Shown here one piece after another: positions 7,137-15,309 of a DNA stretch of 64,000 bases. Under the pieces are notes generated by a model. That model saw only the letters and a program-made list of their open reading frames with translations. It was not told the DNA's origin and ran no database searches. The stretch spans positions 503,433 to 567,432 of the forward strand of contig NZ_CP118181.1 in assembly GCF_028748145.1 (NCBI RefSeq), written 5' to 3'. Position 1 is the first letter of the stretch. The number at the start of each line of letters is the position of its first letter. The translations under genes and the position numbers were made by a program. Source of the stretch: Entomospira culicis. Lineage in GTDB: Bacteria; Spirochaetota; Spirochaetia; WRBN01.

Positions 7137-8108
7137 CTAGCTTAGGATACCCTTTACGACCATCTTTCCGTTCTCTTCCTCCATCACAAAGATGAGTGGC
7201 TTGCCAGCCATAAAGTCTTGCTTGCCAAACTTAGGGGTATTGCCAATAAAGATAAAACTTTTGTTAGAGATTTGCCAACCGCGCACCTCGTACTTTTCCC
7301 AGTCGTCAAAGAGACCAGCAACATCTTGGTAGGCGATCACTTCGATATCGTAACTATCGAGATAGTCGGCAAAGGTCTTGCCATTGGGTAAGACAAGATT
7401 GGCAACCGAGTTTCGATCTACGGCGATCATCGTCGTCATGTTGACAGGGGTGATGGAAAGATGTTCATCCATGGCTTTGCGGTCGCCACTCATGGCAGCT
7501 TTGAGGAATTCGATGCCAGCAGTTTTGGCGGCTTCTTTTGGATTGCTGATGGGATTTTTTACGATTCCAGGGCGAACGCTAGGCGCACCAAGATTGGCTT
7601 GTTGTGTCCGATCGTTTAAATCGCCTTGCCAAATTTCTAGCTGAATGCTGTGGATTTCAACTTTAGCTTTAGGATTGTTGGAGGAGCGTGCTAGGTAGAG
7701 ATCGATATCCATTAACGAGATGGTGGAGCTATCTTTAAGCTCTAACCAATTACTGGTAACCTCACGACTACCGGTACGCCCCGCATTATCCCAGCCCAAA
7801 GAGAAGATCGGGCGTTGATCGTTGCCAAGGTTTACTCTGGCTTGAATGCTAAACGGTCCCGTCGCCTCTGGTACGCTATAGAAGACCTTGAGACGCCACT
7901 TTTGTGACTCATTTGCGGTGAGGGTGCTGTTGACATGCTGGAAGGTGGGGCTAGCGATACGACTCCATGCCGGATTTTGATCGTTACTGGATGAGATCGT
8001 TTTACTGCCTTGATAGAGAATTTGTTGATGCACCAATCGCTCGGTGGCGAAGAGGCTGGAGCTAAGGAGTAATAGGGTGATGGAACTCAATAATGTTAAG
8101 CGTTTCAT
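7137..8108 (-). CDS. Secreted protein of unknown function
   Basis: 323 residues from the ATG at 8108; the reading frame is open to 8222 but the upstream part is unlikely because the signal peptide starts at 8108 (MKRLTLLSSITLLLLSSSLFA). The mature N-terminal half looks beta-sandwich-like (WRLKVFYSVPE, FSIQARVNLG, IDLYLARSS), possibly carbohydrate-binding in shape. The C-terminal half (about 215-323) carries a helix-strand ankle FLKAAMSGDRKAMDEHL and ends with VVKGILS. The ribosome site is weak. I do not recognise the family. First gene of the operon with ybbR. Confidence 0.6.
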   Translation of the reverse strand: MKRLTLLSSITLLLLSSSLFATERLVHQQILYQGSKTISSSNDQNPAWSRIASPTFQHVNSTLTANESQKWRLKVFYSVPEATGPFSIQARVNLGNDQRPIFSLGWDNAGRTGSREVTSNWLELKDSSTISLMDIDLYLARSSNNPKAKVEIHSIQLEIWQGDLNDRTQQANLGAPSVRPGIVKNPISNPKEAAKTAGIEFLKAAMSGDRKAMDEHLSITPVNMTTMIAVDRNSVANLVLPNGKTFADYLDSYDIEVIAYQDVAGLFDDWEKYEVRGWQISNKSFIFIGNTPKFGKQDFMAGKPLIFVMEEENGKMVVKGILS

Positions 8109-8300
8109 ACTTTTTATGTCGACCGCTTGCGTGGAAAAACTTGAACATCTAGTTCTATTAATTGATAAATTTCGATAAAATAAGACGAAATTCTCGAAAA
8201 AAGTGGGTAAGAGTCTAGGCAAGATGATGAATTTTTTTTATAGTAAAAAGAGCTACTTCTTCTGATATAGCGAATTTATATTTAAATGAAGGGAATCGAG

Positions 8301-9947
8301 ATGAAACAGGTAGAGACATTGAAGAAACTTGCTAACTGGAAAAAGCGTTCGGGGCCAGTGGTCTTTGTGGTCATGGATGGCGTGGCCTACGGTAAGCGCA
8401 AAGAGGGTGATGCCGTCGCCAACGCGGTGATGGAGACCTTTGCCGAGCTCTCTAGCACTTGCCCGCTTGTCAAACTTAAAGCTCATGGTGAGGCCGTTGG
8501 TCTACCTAGCGACGAAGATATGGGGAATAGCGAGGTAGGTCATAACGCCTTTGGTGCAGGACGCATCTTTGCTCAAGGCGCGAAGTTGGTTAATAAGTCG
8601 CTCCAAGAGGGCTCGATGTTTAGCGGGAATACTTGGCAAGAGGCCATCAAGACCCAAGGCGTGCTACACTTTATCGGCCTCCTCTCCGATGGCGGTGTGC
8701 ATAGCAATATCAAGCACCTTGAGGCGATGGTTAAGCAGGCTAAGATTGATGGCGTTAAAGTGGTGCGCATCCACGCACTTCTTGATGGGCGTGATGTCCC
8801 TGCCACCAGCGCTTTAGAGTATTTTGAGCCCTTTGAGGCGCTCCTTGCTGAACTCAATGCCGATGGAACATTCGATGCTAAGATCGCCAGTGGCGGTGGG
8901 CGCATGTATATCACGATGGATCGTTACAATGCCGATTGGCCGATGGTTGAGCGTGGTTGGCACACCCACGTCTTGGGTGAGGGGCGTCAATTTAGCTCTT
9001 CTGTCGAGGCGATTAAGACATTGCGCGCTGAAACCAGTGCCCTAGATCAAGATCTTCCTCCCTTTGTTATCGCTAAAGACGGCAAGGCTATCGGTACGGT
9101 GCAAGATGGCGATTCAGTGATCCTTTTTAATTACCGTGGCGATCGCGCGCTAGAAATCACCTCTGCCTTTGAGTCGGGCAATGATTTTCCTCATTTCGAT
9201 CGTATCCGCGTCCCCAAGGTCTTCTACGCCGGCATGATGGAGTACGATGGCGATCTTCACGTACCCAAGCACTACTTGGTAACGCCCCCTGCAATCGATC
9301 GTACCCTTGCCGAGTTTCTCTGTGCGCTCAAGCTTAAGCAGTATAGCATTAGCGAAACGCAGAAATTTGGTCACATCACCTACTTCTTTAACGGGAACAA
9401 GAGCGGTAAGTTTGATGAAAATTTAGAAACTTATGTAGAAATTAAAGGCGATAACGTTCCCTTCGAGCAACGCCCTGCCATGAAGTGCGCCGAGATTACC
9501 GATGCGGTTTTAGAGGCAATCAATAGTAAAGAGTACGATTTCATCAAAATTAACTACCCCAATGGTGATATGGTCGGACACACCGGTAGCTATCAAGCTG
9601 CGGTTGCTAGCCTCGAGGCGATGGATCTCAATATTGGTCGTCTCAAGAAGGCGATTGAGGCAGTGGGTGGTATCCTCGTAGTCAGCGCCGATCATGGTAA
9701 TGCCGATGAGATGTATGAGTTCAAAAAAGATGGTACCGTTGCCATGGAGAATGGCAAACCAAAGGCAAAGACGAGCCATTCGCTCAACCCCGTGCCGTTT
9801 ATCATCTTCGATCCCACCTACCAAGGGGAGTACGATCTTAAACTCAAAGAGGGCTTAGGCATCTCACACGTTGCTGCCACCTTGATCAACCTCCTAGGCT
9901 ACGAGGCGCCAAGCGACTACGACACGTCGATTATCACCTTGAAGTAA
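8301..9947 (+). CDS. gpmI: 2,3-bisphosphoglycerate-independent phosphoglycerate mutase
   Basis: 548 residues. Interconverts 3- and 2-phosphoglycerate in glycolysis using two manganese ions. The metal/nucleophile motifs are present: FVVMDGVAYG, the catalytic serine in MGNSEVGHN, LLDGRDVPATS, and the C-terminal SADHGNADEM and TSHSLNPVPF. The ATG at 8301 is preferred over 8286 because GAAGGGA lies six bases upstream. Slightly longer than the 510-residue standard form. Single gene, ended by a strong bidirectional terminator. Confidence 0.95.
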   Translation: MKQVETLKKLANWKKRSGPVVFVVMDGVAYGKRKEGDAVANAVMETFAELSSTCPLVKLKAHGEAVGLPSDEDMGNSEVGHNAFGAGRIFAQGAKLVNKSLQEGSMFSGNTWQEAIKTQGVLHFIGLLSDGGVHSNIKHLEAMVKQAKIDGVKVVRIHALLDGRDVPATSALEYFEPFEALLAELNADGTFDAKIASGGGRMYITMDRYNADWPMVERGWHTHVLGEGRQFSSSVEAIKTLRAETSALDQDLPPFVIAKDGKAIGTVQDGDSVILFNYRGDRALEITSAFESGNDFPHFDRIRVPKVFYAGMMEYDGDLHVPKHYLVTPPAIDRTLAEFLCALKLKQYSISETQKFGHITYFFNGNKSGKFDENLETYVEIKGDNVPFEQRPAMKCAEITDAVLEAINSKEYDFIKINYPNGDMVGHTGSYQAAVASLEAMDLNIGRLKKAIEAVGGILVVSADHGNADEMYEFKKDGTVAMENGKPKAKTSHSLNPVPFIIFDPTYQGEYDLKLKEGLGISHVAATLINLLGYEAPSDYDTSIITLK

Positions 9948-9956
9948 CATGGTTTT

Positions 9957-10006
9957 ATGAAGGAGATCCGCTTGTTATATGGATCTCCTTCATATACTTT
10001 TTATTT
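9957..10006. terminator. Bidirectional intrinsic terminator between gpmI and ilvA
   Basis: A perfect 13-base-pair stem (ATGAAGGAGATCC at 9957-9969, GGATCTCCTTCAT at 9981-9993, 11-base loop) followed on the plus strand by ATACTTTTTATTTATTT. On the minus strand it is followed by AAAACC, so it works mainly for gpmI. Confidence 0.85.
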
Positions 10007-10029
10007 ATTTTGATACTCAATATAAAAAG

Positions 10030-11235
10030 TTATGCATTGCGTAAGACGAACCCCGCCTTTTTTATCGCCTGTAAAATCTTCTTGGCGTGTCCTTCGCCAT
10101 TAGTCTCTAGCACGATGTCGGTATCTTGGTAGCCAAATTTAAGATTGGCATGATTGCGGCTCTGGCTTACTGCGTAGATATTGGCATTGTATTGCTCAAA
10201 GATATGCATGAGCTCATGCAAATGGCTGGCGCGCTCCTCTAGTTCGACGGTGAAGCTAATGCGTCGTTTGGCTTGCATTAAGCCATAATCGACAATTTTA
10301 GAGAGCGTACTCAGATCCAAATTTCCCCCCGAGGTAATCAACGCCACTTGACGATAGCTCTTCTCAATTTTACCATGCATAAAGGCTGCCACGGCGACGG
10401 CTCCTGCGCCCTCTACGAGAATTTGATGGTGCTCTAAGAGTTGCATAATTGCCTGCTTAATCTCATCCTCATTCACCAAAACTAGAGCATCTAGGTAGCG
10501 AGAGAGTAGTTCGTAGGTCGCCTCACCGGGGCGCTTTACGGCAATACCATCGGCAAGGGTTTTTACTGAATCTAGGGTACAAATACGTGATTGTTGAAAA
10601 CTTTCGTTAAAACTGGCTGCGCCTTCGGCCTCCACACCGATGATCTTGATGTGGGGATTGATCGCTTTGGCAGCCACAGCAATACCAGAGGCCAGACCGC
10701 CGCCCCCAATTGGAATCACGATTGCATCAATATGCGGATTATCCGCGAGAATTTCTAGCGCGATAGTCCCTTGTCCAGCAATTACATCCACATCGTCAAA
10801 GGGATGGATGAAGGCCACGCGCGACTTCTCAGCAATGGTACGCGCATAGGCGTAGGCAGCGTCGAAGTTTGCTCCCTCTAAGACAACTTCCGCACCATAA
10901 GATTGTGTCTTACGGATCTTGGTGAGGGGCGTATTCTCTGGCATACAGATGGTGGCATGGATGCCCAGCTCCTTGGCACTCAAGGCAACCCCTTGTGCGT
11001 GATTCCCCGCCGAAGCGGCAATTACCCCGCGTGTTCGCTCCTCGGGGGTCAATTGTAGCAGGCGATTATAGGCGCCACGTAGCTTAAAGCTACCGGTACG
11101 TTGGACATTCTCCAGCTTGAGAAAGACCTCTTGTTCTTTATCGCTAAAGAGAAATGATTTCATTAAGGGAGTATGCAGAACGAGCGATTGAATACGCTCC
11201 TTTGCTTTAGTAACGTCTAATAATGTGATATTCAT
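10030..11235 (-). CDS. ilvA: Threonine dehydratase (threonine ammonia-lyase), PLP type with ACT-like tail
   Basis: 401 residues. Deaminates threonine to 2-oxobutanoate, either for isoleucine synthesis or as a catabolic source. The PLP lysine is in GSFKLRGAYNR near residue 51; the phosphate-binding loop is IPIGGGGLASG, and AASAGNHAQGVA is also present. A C-terminal ACT-like module (RISFTVELEERASHLHELM onward) suggests allosteric control. The length fits the short TdcB/IlvA type with one ACT-like domain, so the catabolic role cannot be excluded. Last gene of the spoVG-ilvA run, 31 bases after thiI. Confidence 0.9.
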   Translation of the reverse strand: MNITLLDVTKAKERIQSLVLHTPLMKSFLFSDKEQEVFLKLENVQRTGSFKLRGAYNRLLQLTPEERTRGVIAASAGNHAQGVALSAKELGIHATICMPENTPLTKIRKTQSYGAEVVLEGANFDAAYAYARTIAEKSRVAFIHPFDDVDVIAGQGTIALEILADNPHIDAIVIPIGGGGLASGIAVAAKAINPHIKIIGVEAEGAASFNESFQQSRICTLDSVKTLADGIAVKRPGEATYELLSRYLDALVLVNEDEIKQAIMQLLEHHQILVEGAGAVAVAAFMHGKIEKSYRQVALITSGGNLDLSTLSKIVDYGLMQAKRRISFTVELEERASHLHELMHIFEQYNANIYAVSQSRNHANLKFGYQDTDIVLETNGEGHAKKILQAIKKAGFVLRNA

Positions 11236-11266
11236 CTTCTTATTATAAGCTTATTGTGTGGGTAAA

Positions 11267-12448
11267 TCAAGCCTCTCTTTGGGGATAGGTTACAATTTTT
11301 GCTTGAGAAAAGGCTTTTTCGATGAGATCTTCTGCTGCAAGTTGGGTGATAAGGTCGGCTACTTCCTCGATTTTAGGTCGGGTTGCCGGGCGATCGGGAG
11401 CAAAGAGCGAACAACAATCGGCTGCCGGAATAATCGAGGTGGCAAAGGTCTTCATCGTTTGGGCAATCTCGATGATCTCTTGCTTATCCATGCCAACACA
11501 AGGGCGTAAAACGAGAGCAGGCGAGAGTGCATCGGTAACCTGTAAACTCTCTAGGGTTTGCGAGGCTACTTGCGCGAGCGCTTCCCCAGTAATAATGGCT
11601 CTAGCATCTTCTTTTAACATAATGAGACGTGCGATTTTCATCATAAGAATCCGCCCGACAATGGTAGCAAATTCTGCTTTAGGTAATTGATTAATTTTCA
11701 GTTGAATTTCAGTAAAATTGATCGTATAAAGCGAGAGTTTTCCACTGTTCCAAGGCGCCAAGGCTTGGGCTAATTGTTCCACTTTTTGGAGCGCCTCCTC
11801 CCCCGTATAGGGTGGAGTGTGAAAGTGCACCGCCACTAAATTCATGCCCCTTTTATTCATCATATAGCCAGCCACGGGGCTATCAATACCACCAGAAAGC
11901 ATCAAAACGCCACGTCCTACCGCACCCACAGGTAATCCCCCAGCGCCATTTCGTTCCTTATGTTTGATAAGATAGAGGTAGACCCGCTCCCGAATCTCCA
12001 CTTTCACCGTCAACTCTGGCTGATGCAAATCTACTTTCCATTGTGGATAAAGATCCAAAAGCCATCCGCCTAGAGCCACACTAAGGTCATAACTTTGCAT
12101 GGGAAAAGATTTATTGGGGCGTTTTACATCTACTTTAAACCGCAACGCATCACTAACCCCTTCGGTTTCTAAGAGCGCTTGTAAGGTACTTTTTATCTCA
12201 TTTAATACTAGTGGGCTCTCTTTTGCCCAGTGAAAATCGGCAATGCCAAAGGTTTTGTTTAAGATCTGACTCACAGCTTTCCGTTGTCCTTCTACGCACT
12301 GTAGATAGATGCGTCCATCGCGCATGATAATCCTTTGTAGGTAAGGCTTTAAGCTTCGTTTTAAGTTGGCTTGCATTTGCTTTTCAAAGAGCGGACGGCT
12401 ACCTTTTTTGAGCATATACTCGCCTGCACGTAATAAAAATAGTTCCAT
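11267..12448 (-). CDS. thiI: tRNA 4-thiouridine sulfurtransferase ThiI (no rhodanese domain)
   Basis: 393 residues. Adenylates U8 of tRNA and transfers sulfur; in some bacteria it also makes the thiazole sulfur for thiamine. N-terminal ferredoxin-like/THUMP region (about 1-165) and the PP-loop MLSGGIDSPVAGYMM near residue 180 are clear. No C-terminal rhodanese domain, as in the Bacillus-type short form, so sulfur must come from another carrier. The ATG has GGAG upstream inside the tilS stop region. Lies 3 bases after tilS, so two tRNA-modifying PP-loop enzymes are adjacent. Confidence 0.92.
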   Translation of the reverse strand: MELFLLRAGEYMLKKGSRPLFEKQMQANLKRSLKPYLQRIIMRDGRIYLQCVEGQRKAVSQILNKTFGIADFHWAKESPLVLNEIKSTLQALLETEGVSDALRFKVDVKRPNKSFPMQSYDLSVALGGWLLDLYPQWKVDLHQPELTVKVEIRERVYLYLIKHKERNGAGGLPVGAVGRGVLMLSGGIDSPVAGYMMNKRGMNLVAVHFHTPPYTGEEALQKVEQLAQALAPWNSGKLSLYTINFTEIQLKINQLPKAEFATIVGRILMMKIARLIMLKEDARAIITGEALAQVASQTLESLQVTDALSPALVLRPCVGMDKQEIIEIAQTMKTFATSIIPAADCCSLFAPDRPATRPKIEEVADLITQLAAEDLIEKAFSQAKIVTYPQREA

Positions 12449-12451
12449 AAA

Positions 12452-13414
12452 TTACTCCTTACTGATGTATAGATTTGATTTTTTTCGACGAATGATGATC
12501 CCATGTCCTCGTAAAAGAGTGGTACGCTGGGGGAATAGATTAATATTTTGGATAAACTTAAGAGGTAAGCGATAGTCGGCGCGAATGATGCCTTTCATCA
12601 GTTGATTAAACCAATAAAAGATTAATTCATTGCGCACAAGATTAGGTAGATGGGTGAATCTGTTATAGGGATAGATGAAGTGAGGGATTGATGCATCATA
12701 GCGAATATGGCTAAGTTCCTCTGTAAAAAGATAATCTAAAAGTTGATTATATTCCGTTGTTATTACTCCCAAATGAATCAGATTTTGCATCATCGTGGGC
12801 CAATACGGGGTAATATGTTGGAGCTGTGCGCGTAGATAATTGCGTTCGATGCTAGGATCTTGATTTGTGCTATCCTCGTGCCAAGTAAGGTGGTTTGCCT
12901 CTAAAAATTGTCGTAGCTGGCTCTTTTTCATGGCTAAAAGCGGGCGAATAATCGGATGGGACTCTGCGCTGATTCCCTTTAGTCCTTTTAGCGGATAATT
13001 TTTTTGCAGACGCATAAAGATCGTCTCCACCTGATCATCGGCGTGATGGGCAAGGGCGATTTTGTCCTCATCTGTTTGGCAAAGCGAAAAAAGCCATCGC
13101 TGACGCTCAGTTCGCGCCATCTGTTCATGACCATATTTGTTCAGCGTATCTCTTTGTAATGTATAAAAATGAACAGGTAATTGATAACTATCTGCCAATT
13201 GCTGGATGAGTGCTTTATCCATCTCACCCTCTTCGGATGATCGGATATTATGGGTAAGATGCGCGATTTCCAGCGTAAACTGAGAGAGATGATTTGTTCT
13301 TGCCAAGAGATGTAAGAGAGCAACACTGTCTAATCCTGCGGAGGTGGCAACGATGATGCGCGTTTTTTGAGGTAGATGGAAGGATTGAATAGCTTTAAGA
13401 AATTGATTTAGCAT
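12452..13414 (-). CDS. tilS: tRNA(Ile)-lysidine synthase
   Basis: 320 residues. Attaches lysine to C34 of the AUA-reading tRNA-Ile, which is essential for decoding. PP-loop near residue 25 reads ATSAGLDSVALL; the usual form is SGGxDS, so the second glycine-position residue is alanine. Also present are HLTHNIR, ALAHHADDQVETIFMRL, and IIRPLLAMKKSQLR. The C-terminal domain is short, as in small TilS proteins. It overlaps pth by 20 bases. Confidence 0.9.
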   Translation of the reverse strand: MLNQFLKAIQSFHLPQKTRIIVATSAGLDSVALLHLLARTNHLSQFTLEIAHLTHNIRSSEEGEMDKALIQQLADSYQLPVHFYTLQRDTLNKYGHEQMARTERQRWLFSLCQTDEDKIALAHHADDQVETIFMRLQKNYPLKGLKGISAESHPIIRPLLAMKKSQLRQFLEANHLTWHEDSTNQDPSIERNYLRAQLQHITPYWPTMMQNLIHLGVITTEYNQLLDYLFTEELSHIRYDASIPHFIYPYNRFTHLPNLVRNELIFYWFNQLMKGIIRADYRLPLKFIQNINLFPQRTTLLRGHGIIIRRKKSNLYISKE

Positions 13415-13997
13415 GAAGAGCGAGCTCCTCGTAAATCTTGTTGAAATCTTCTTTAACCCAGAGTTGGATAATGGTGAGGGCTATGGCGTAGCCACGTTGG
13501 AGGGTTGGTTCTTCCTCTGAAGTGAAAGAGCTAAGTACATAGCTTGAAATGCTTTGCGCAGGATGACTTGGACGACCGATGCCAAAGAAGAGACGTGGGA
13601 ATTGATCGGTGTTTGCAACATGGATAATGTTTTGAAGCCCTTTTTGTCCGGCAGAACCACCTTTAAGTTTGAATCGCATTTGGGCTAAGGGGAGGTCGAG
13701 GTTGTCGCAGAGGACAAGGGTAGAGGCGATAGTTGTACCAGTTTTTTTCCAAATAAGAGGCAAAATTTCACCAGAAAGATTCATGTAGGTGAGGGGTTTG
13801 AGGAGAAAAAAAGTAACGCCTAACGCTTGATACTTATAGAGCTGGTATTGAGCATGTTGTATCATTTTGAGGGGTGGGTGGGTCGCAATGAAGGAGTCGA
13901 TAAGAGTGAATCCAATATTATGCCTGGTCTGCAGGTATTGCAAACCAGGATTACCTAAACCAACAATTAACTTTGCACTACTCTTATTGAGGAGCAT
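13395..13997 (-). CDS. pth: Peptidyl-tRNA hydrolase
   Basis: 200 residues. Cleaves peptidyl-tRNA released from stalled ribosomes. Family signatures: IVGLGNPGLQYLQTRHNIGF with the catalytic histidine, LKPLTYMNLSGE, CDNLDLP and GGSAGQKGLQNII. It overlaps rplY by 14 bases upstream and tilS by 20 bases downstream, and lies in the Borrelia-like order rplY-pth-tilS. Confidence 0.95.
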   Translation of the reverse strand: MLLNKSSAKLIVGLGNPGLQYLQTRHNIGFTLIDSFIATHPPLKMIQHAQYQLYKYQALGVTFFLLKPLTYMNLSGEILPLIWKKTGTTIASTLVLCDNLDLPLAQMRFKLKGGSAGQKGLQNIIHVANTDQFPRLFFGIGRPSHPAQSISSYVLSSFTSEEEPTLQRGYAIALTIIQLWVKEDFNKIYEELALHAKSIS

Positions 13998-14547
13998 CTA
14001 CCGTAACGACTACTGTCTCGCTAGCGTTGACAAAGCGAACATTTTCGAGCGTTTTAATATCAGCAACGGTAAATTGTTCACCAATCTTTAACGCCGAGAT
14101 ATCGAGGAGTACCTTAGCAGGAGCAAAGCGCTTCATGCTTTCTACTTCGATGGTACTTAGTTTTTGACTTACTACACCACCTTCACGTAGACCGATGGCG
14201 CTACCGGTAAGGAGGAGAGGGACATTGGTTTTTACAAGGGCATCGCGAACCATTTGATAGAAATCGACGTGTAGGATGACATCGCGTACTGGATCGAATT
14301 GATACTCTTTTACGAGGATTTCAACCTCACCTTGACCTTCGATGGCAAGTTTTACGATGGTGCTGTTGAGGTTAATATACTTAAAGGTTTGGGCGAACTC
14401 TTTGCTATCGACAACAAGTGGAAGATTACCTTCTCTGCCTTCACCATAAAGAACAACGGGGGTTAAGCCACTTTTACGTAGACGACCATTAGCATTTTTT
14501 CCAAAGTCATTACGCACTTTGGCATTAATTAGTAAATTTTTACTCAT
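13984..14547 (-). CDS. rplY: 50S ribosomal protein L25/general stress protein Ctc
   Basis: 187 residues, the long (TL5/Ctc) form with a C-terminal beta domain after the 5S rRNA-binding domain (residues 1-95). Binds 5S rRNA in the 50S subunit. The blocks GRLRKSGLTPVVLYGEG, VKEYQFDPVRDVILHVDFYQ and PLLLTGSAIGLREGGVVSQ are typical. Co-directional with tRNA-Gln and spoVG upstream and pth downstream. Confidence 0.95.
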   Translation of the reverse strand: MSKNLLINAKVRNDFGKNANGRLRKSGLTPVVLYGEGREGNLPLVVDSKEFAQTFKYINLNSTIVKLAIEGQGEVEILVKEYQFDPVRDVILHVDFYQMVRDALVKTNVPLLLTGSAIGLREGGVVSQKLSTIEVESMKRFAPAKVLLDISALKIGEQFTVADIKTLENVRFVNASETVVVTVDAPQ

Positions 14548-14616
14548 TTTACATACCTGCTTATTTAAAGTTAAGATAAAGCCTCTCTATAAAATTGAAG
14601 CATTGGATAAAAAGAA

Positions 14617-14689
14617 CTTGGGCGGAAGGATTCGAACCTCCGAAATGACTGGATCAAAACCAGTTGGCTTACCACTTGCCGACGCCCAA
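14617..14689 (-). tRNA. tRNA-Gln, anticodon TTG
   Basis: 73 bases reading 5' TTGGGCG ... CGCCCAA plus discriminator G. D arm GGC/GCC; anticodon stem ACTGG/CCAGT with loop TTTTGAT (anticodon TTG, reads CAA/CAG); T arm GGAGG/CCTTC with loop TTCGAAT. No CCA encoded, so it must be added post-transcriptionally. Lies between spoVG and rplY, as in Borrelia by memory. Confidence 0.95.
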
Positions 14690-14728
14690 ACGTTTAATCA
14701 GGAGTATAATTCCCTTAGCTGTTGATTG

Positions 14729-15010
14729 TTAGTAATCTTCATCCATGGGTGCATCACTGATATGCTTATTATACTCTAAAATGATTCTTTCTTGCAAGGC
14801 CCCCCGAAAGTCGGTGTTGATGGGGTGGGCGACGTCTTTGTACTCCCCTTTTTTGGTTTTTCGTGAGGGCATAGCGATAAAGACGCCATCGTCTCCCTCA
14901 ATGACTTTGACATTGTGCACGACGAATGCATCGTCAAAAGTTACTGTAACATAAGCTTTTAGCTTTCCTTCCATGGATACGTTACGAACACGTACATCAG
15001 TTACATCCAT
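14729..15010 (-). CDS. spoVG: Site-specific nucleic-acid-binding regulator SpoVG
   Basis: 93 residues, the usual SpoVG size. In other bacteria, including Borrelia, SpoVG binds DNA and RNA and regulates gene expression. The N-terminus [10 protein letters not shown] and the block [20 protein letters not shown] (nucleic-acid-contacting loop) are clear; the tail is acidic. ATG at 15010 with GAGGAG upstream; the frame is open to 15076 but those codons lack a ribosome site. First gene of a run with tRNA-Gln, rplY, pth, tilS, thiI, ilvA. Confidence 0.93.
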   Translation of the reverse strand: MDVTDVRVRNVSMEGKLKAYVTVTFDDAFVVHNVKVIEGDDGVFIAMPSRKTKKGEYKDVAHPINTDFRGALQERIILEYNKHISDAPMDEDY

Positions 15011-15047
15011 TTTTTCATCTCCTCTTTGATGCTTAATAACTACTATA

Positions 15048-15076
15048 ATCTTATCATTACTTTGATTTTTTATCAA
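15048..15076 (-). promoter_or_regulatory. Promoter candidate for spoVG
   Basis: Minus strand: -35 TTGATA (15076-15071), 17-base spacer, -10 TAAGAT (15053-15048). The remaining 15077-15248 is very AT-rich with no gene or clear structure. Confidence 0.5.
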
Positions 15077-15248
15077 GTATTTAGCGCGATTTTTTTCACT
15101 TTTTTTTCACAATTTTTTTTAAAAAAATGGCTAAAGAGGATATTTTGACCTATTTTCGTATTATTTTATCTAAAAAAAGGATTATTGTTTTGCCAAAATC
15201 GTTTCTATTGATCAGAATTTTCCCCATCTATGCGAAATAAATTAGGGA

Positions 15249-15291
15249 TAAAAAACGCTCTCCACCTTATTTTTTATCAAAGTGGAGAGTG
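15249..15291 (-). terminator. Intrinsic terminator of the copper ATPase gene
   Basis: Minus strand: CTCTCCACTTT, 10-base loop region, AAGGTGGAGAG, then CGTTTTTTA. It lies 19 bases past the copA stop. Confidence 0.8.
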
Positions 15292-15309
15292 ATATTACCA
15301 TGTGATTAC

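Noticed and set aside
8551-8914. Overlapping frames of 88 to 113 codons in gpmI, both strands
   Set aside because: They fall wholly inside gpmI, whose motifs are intact, and none has a ribosome site.
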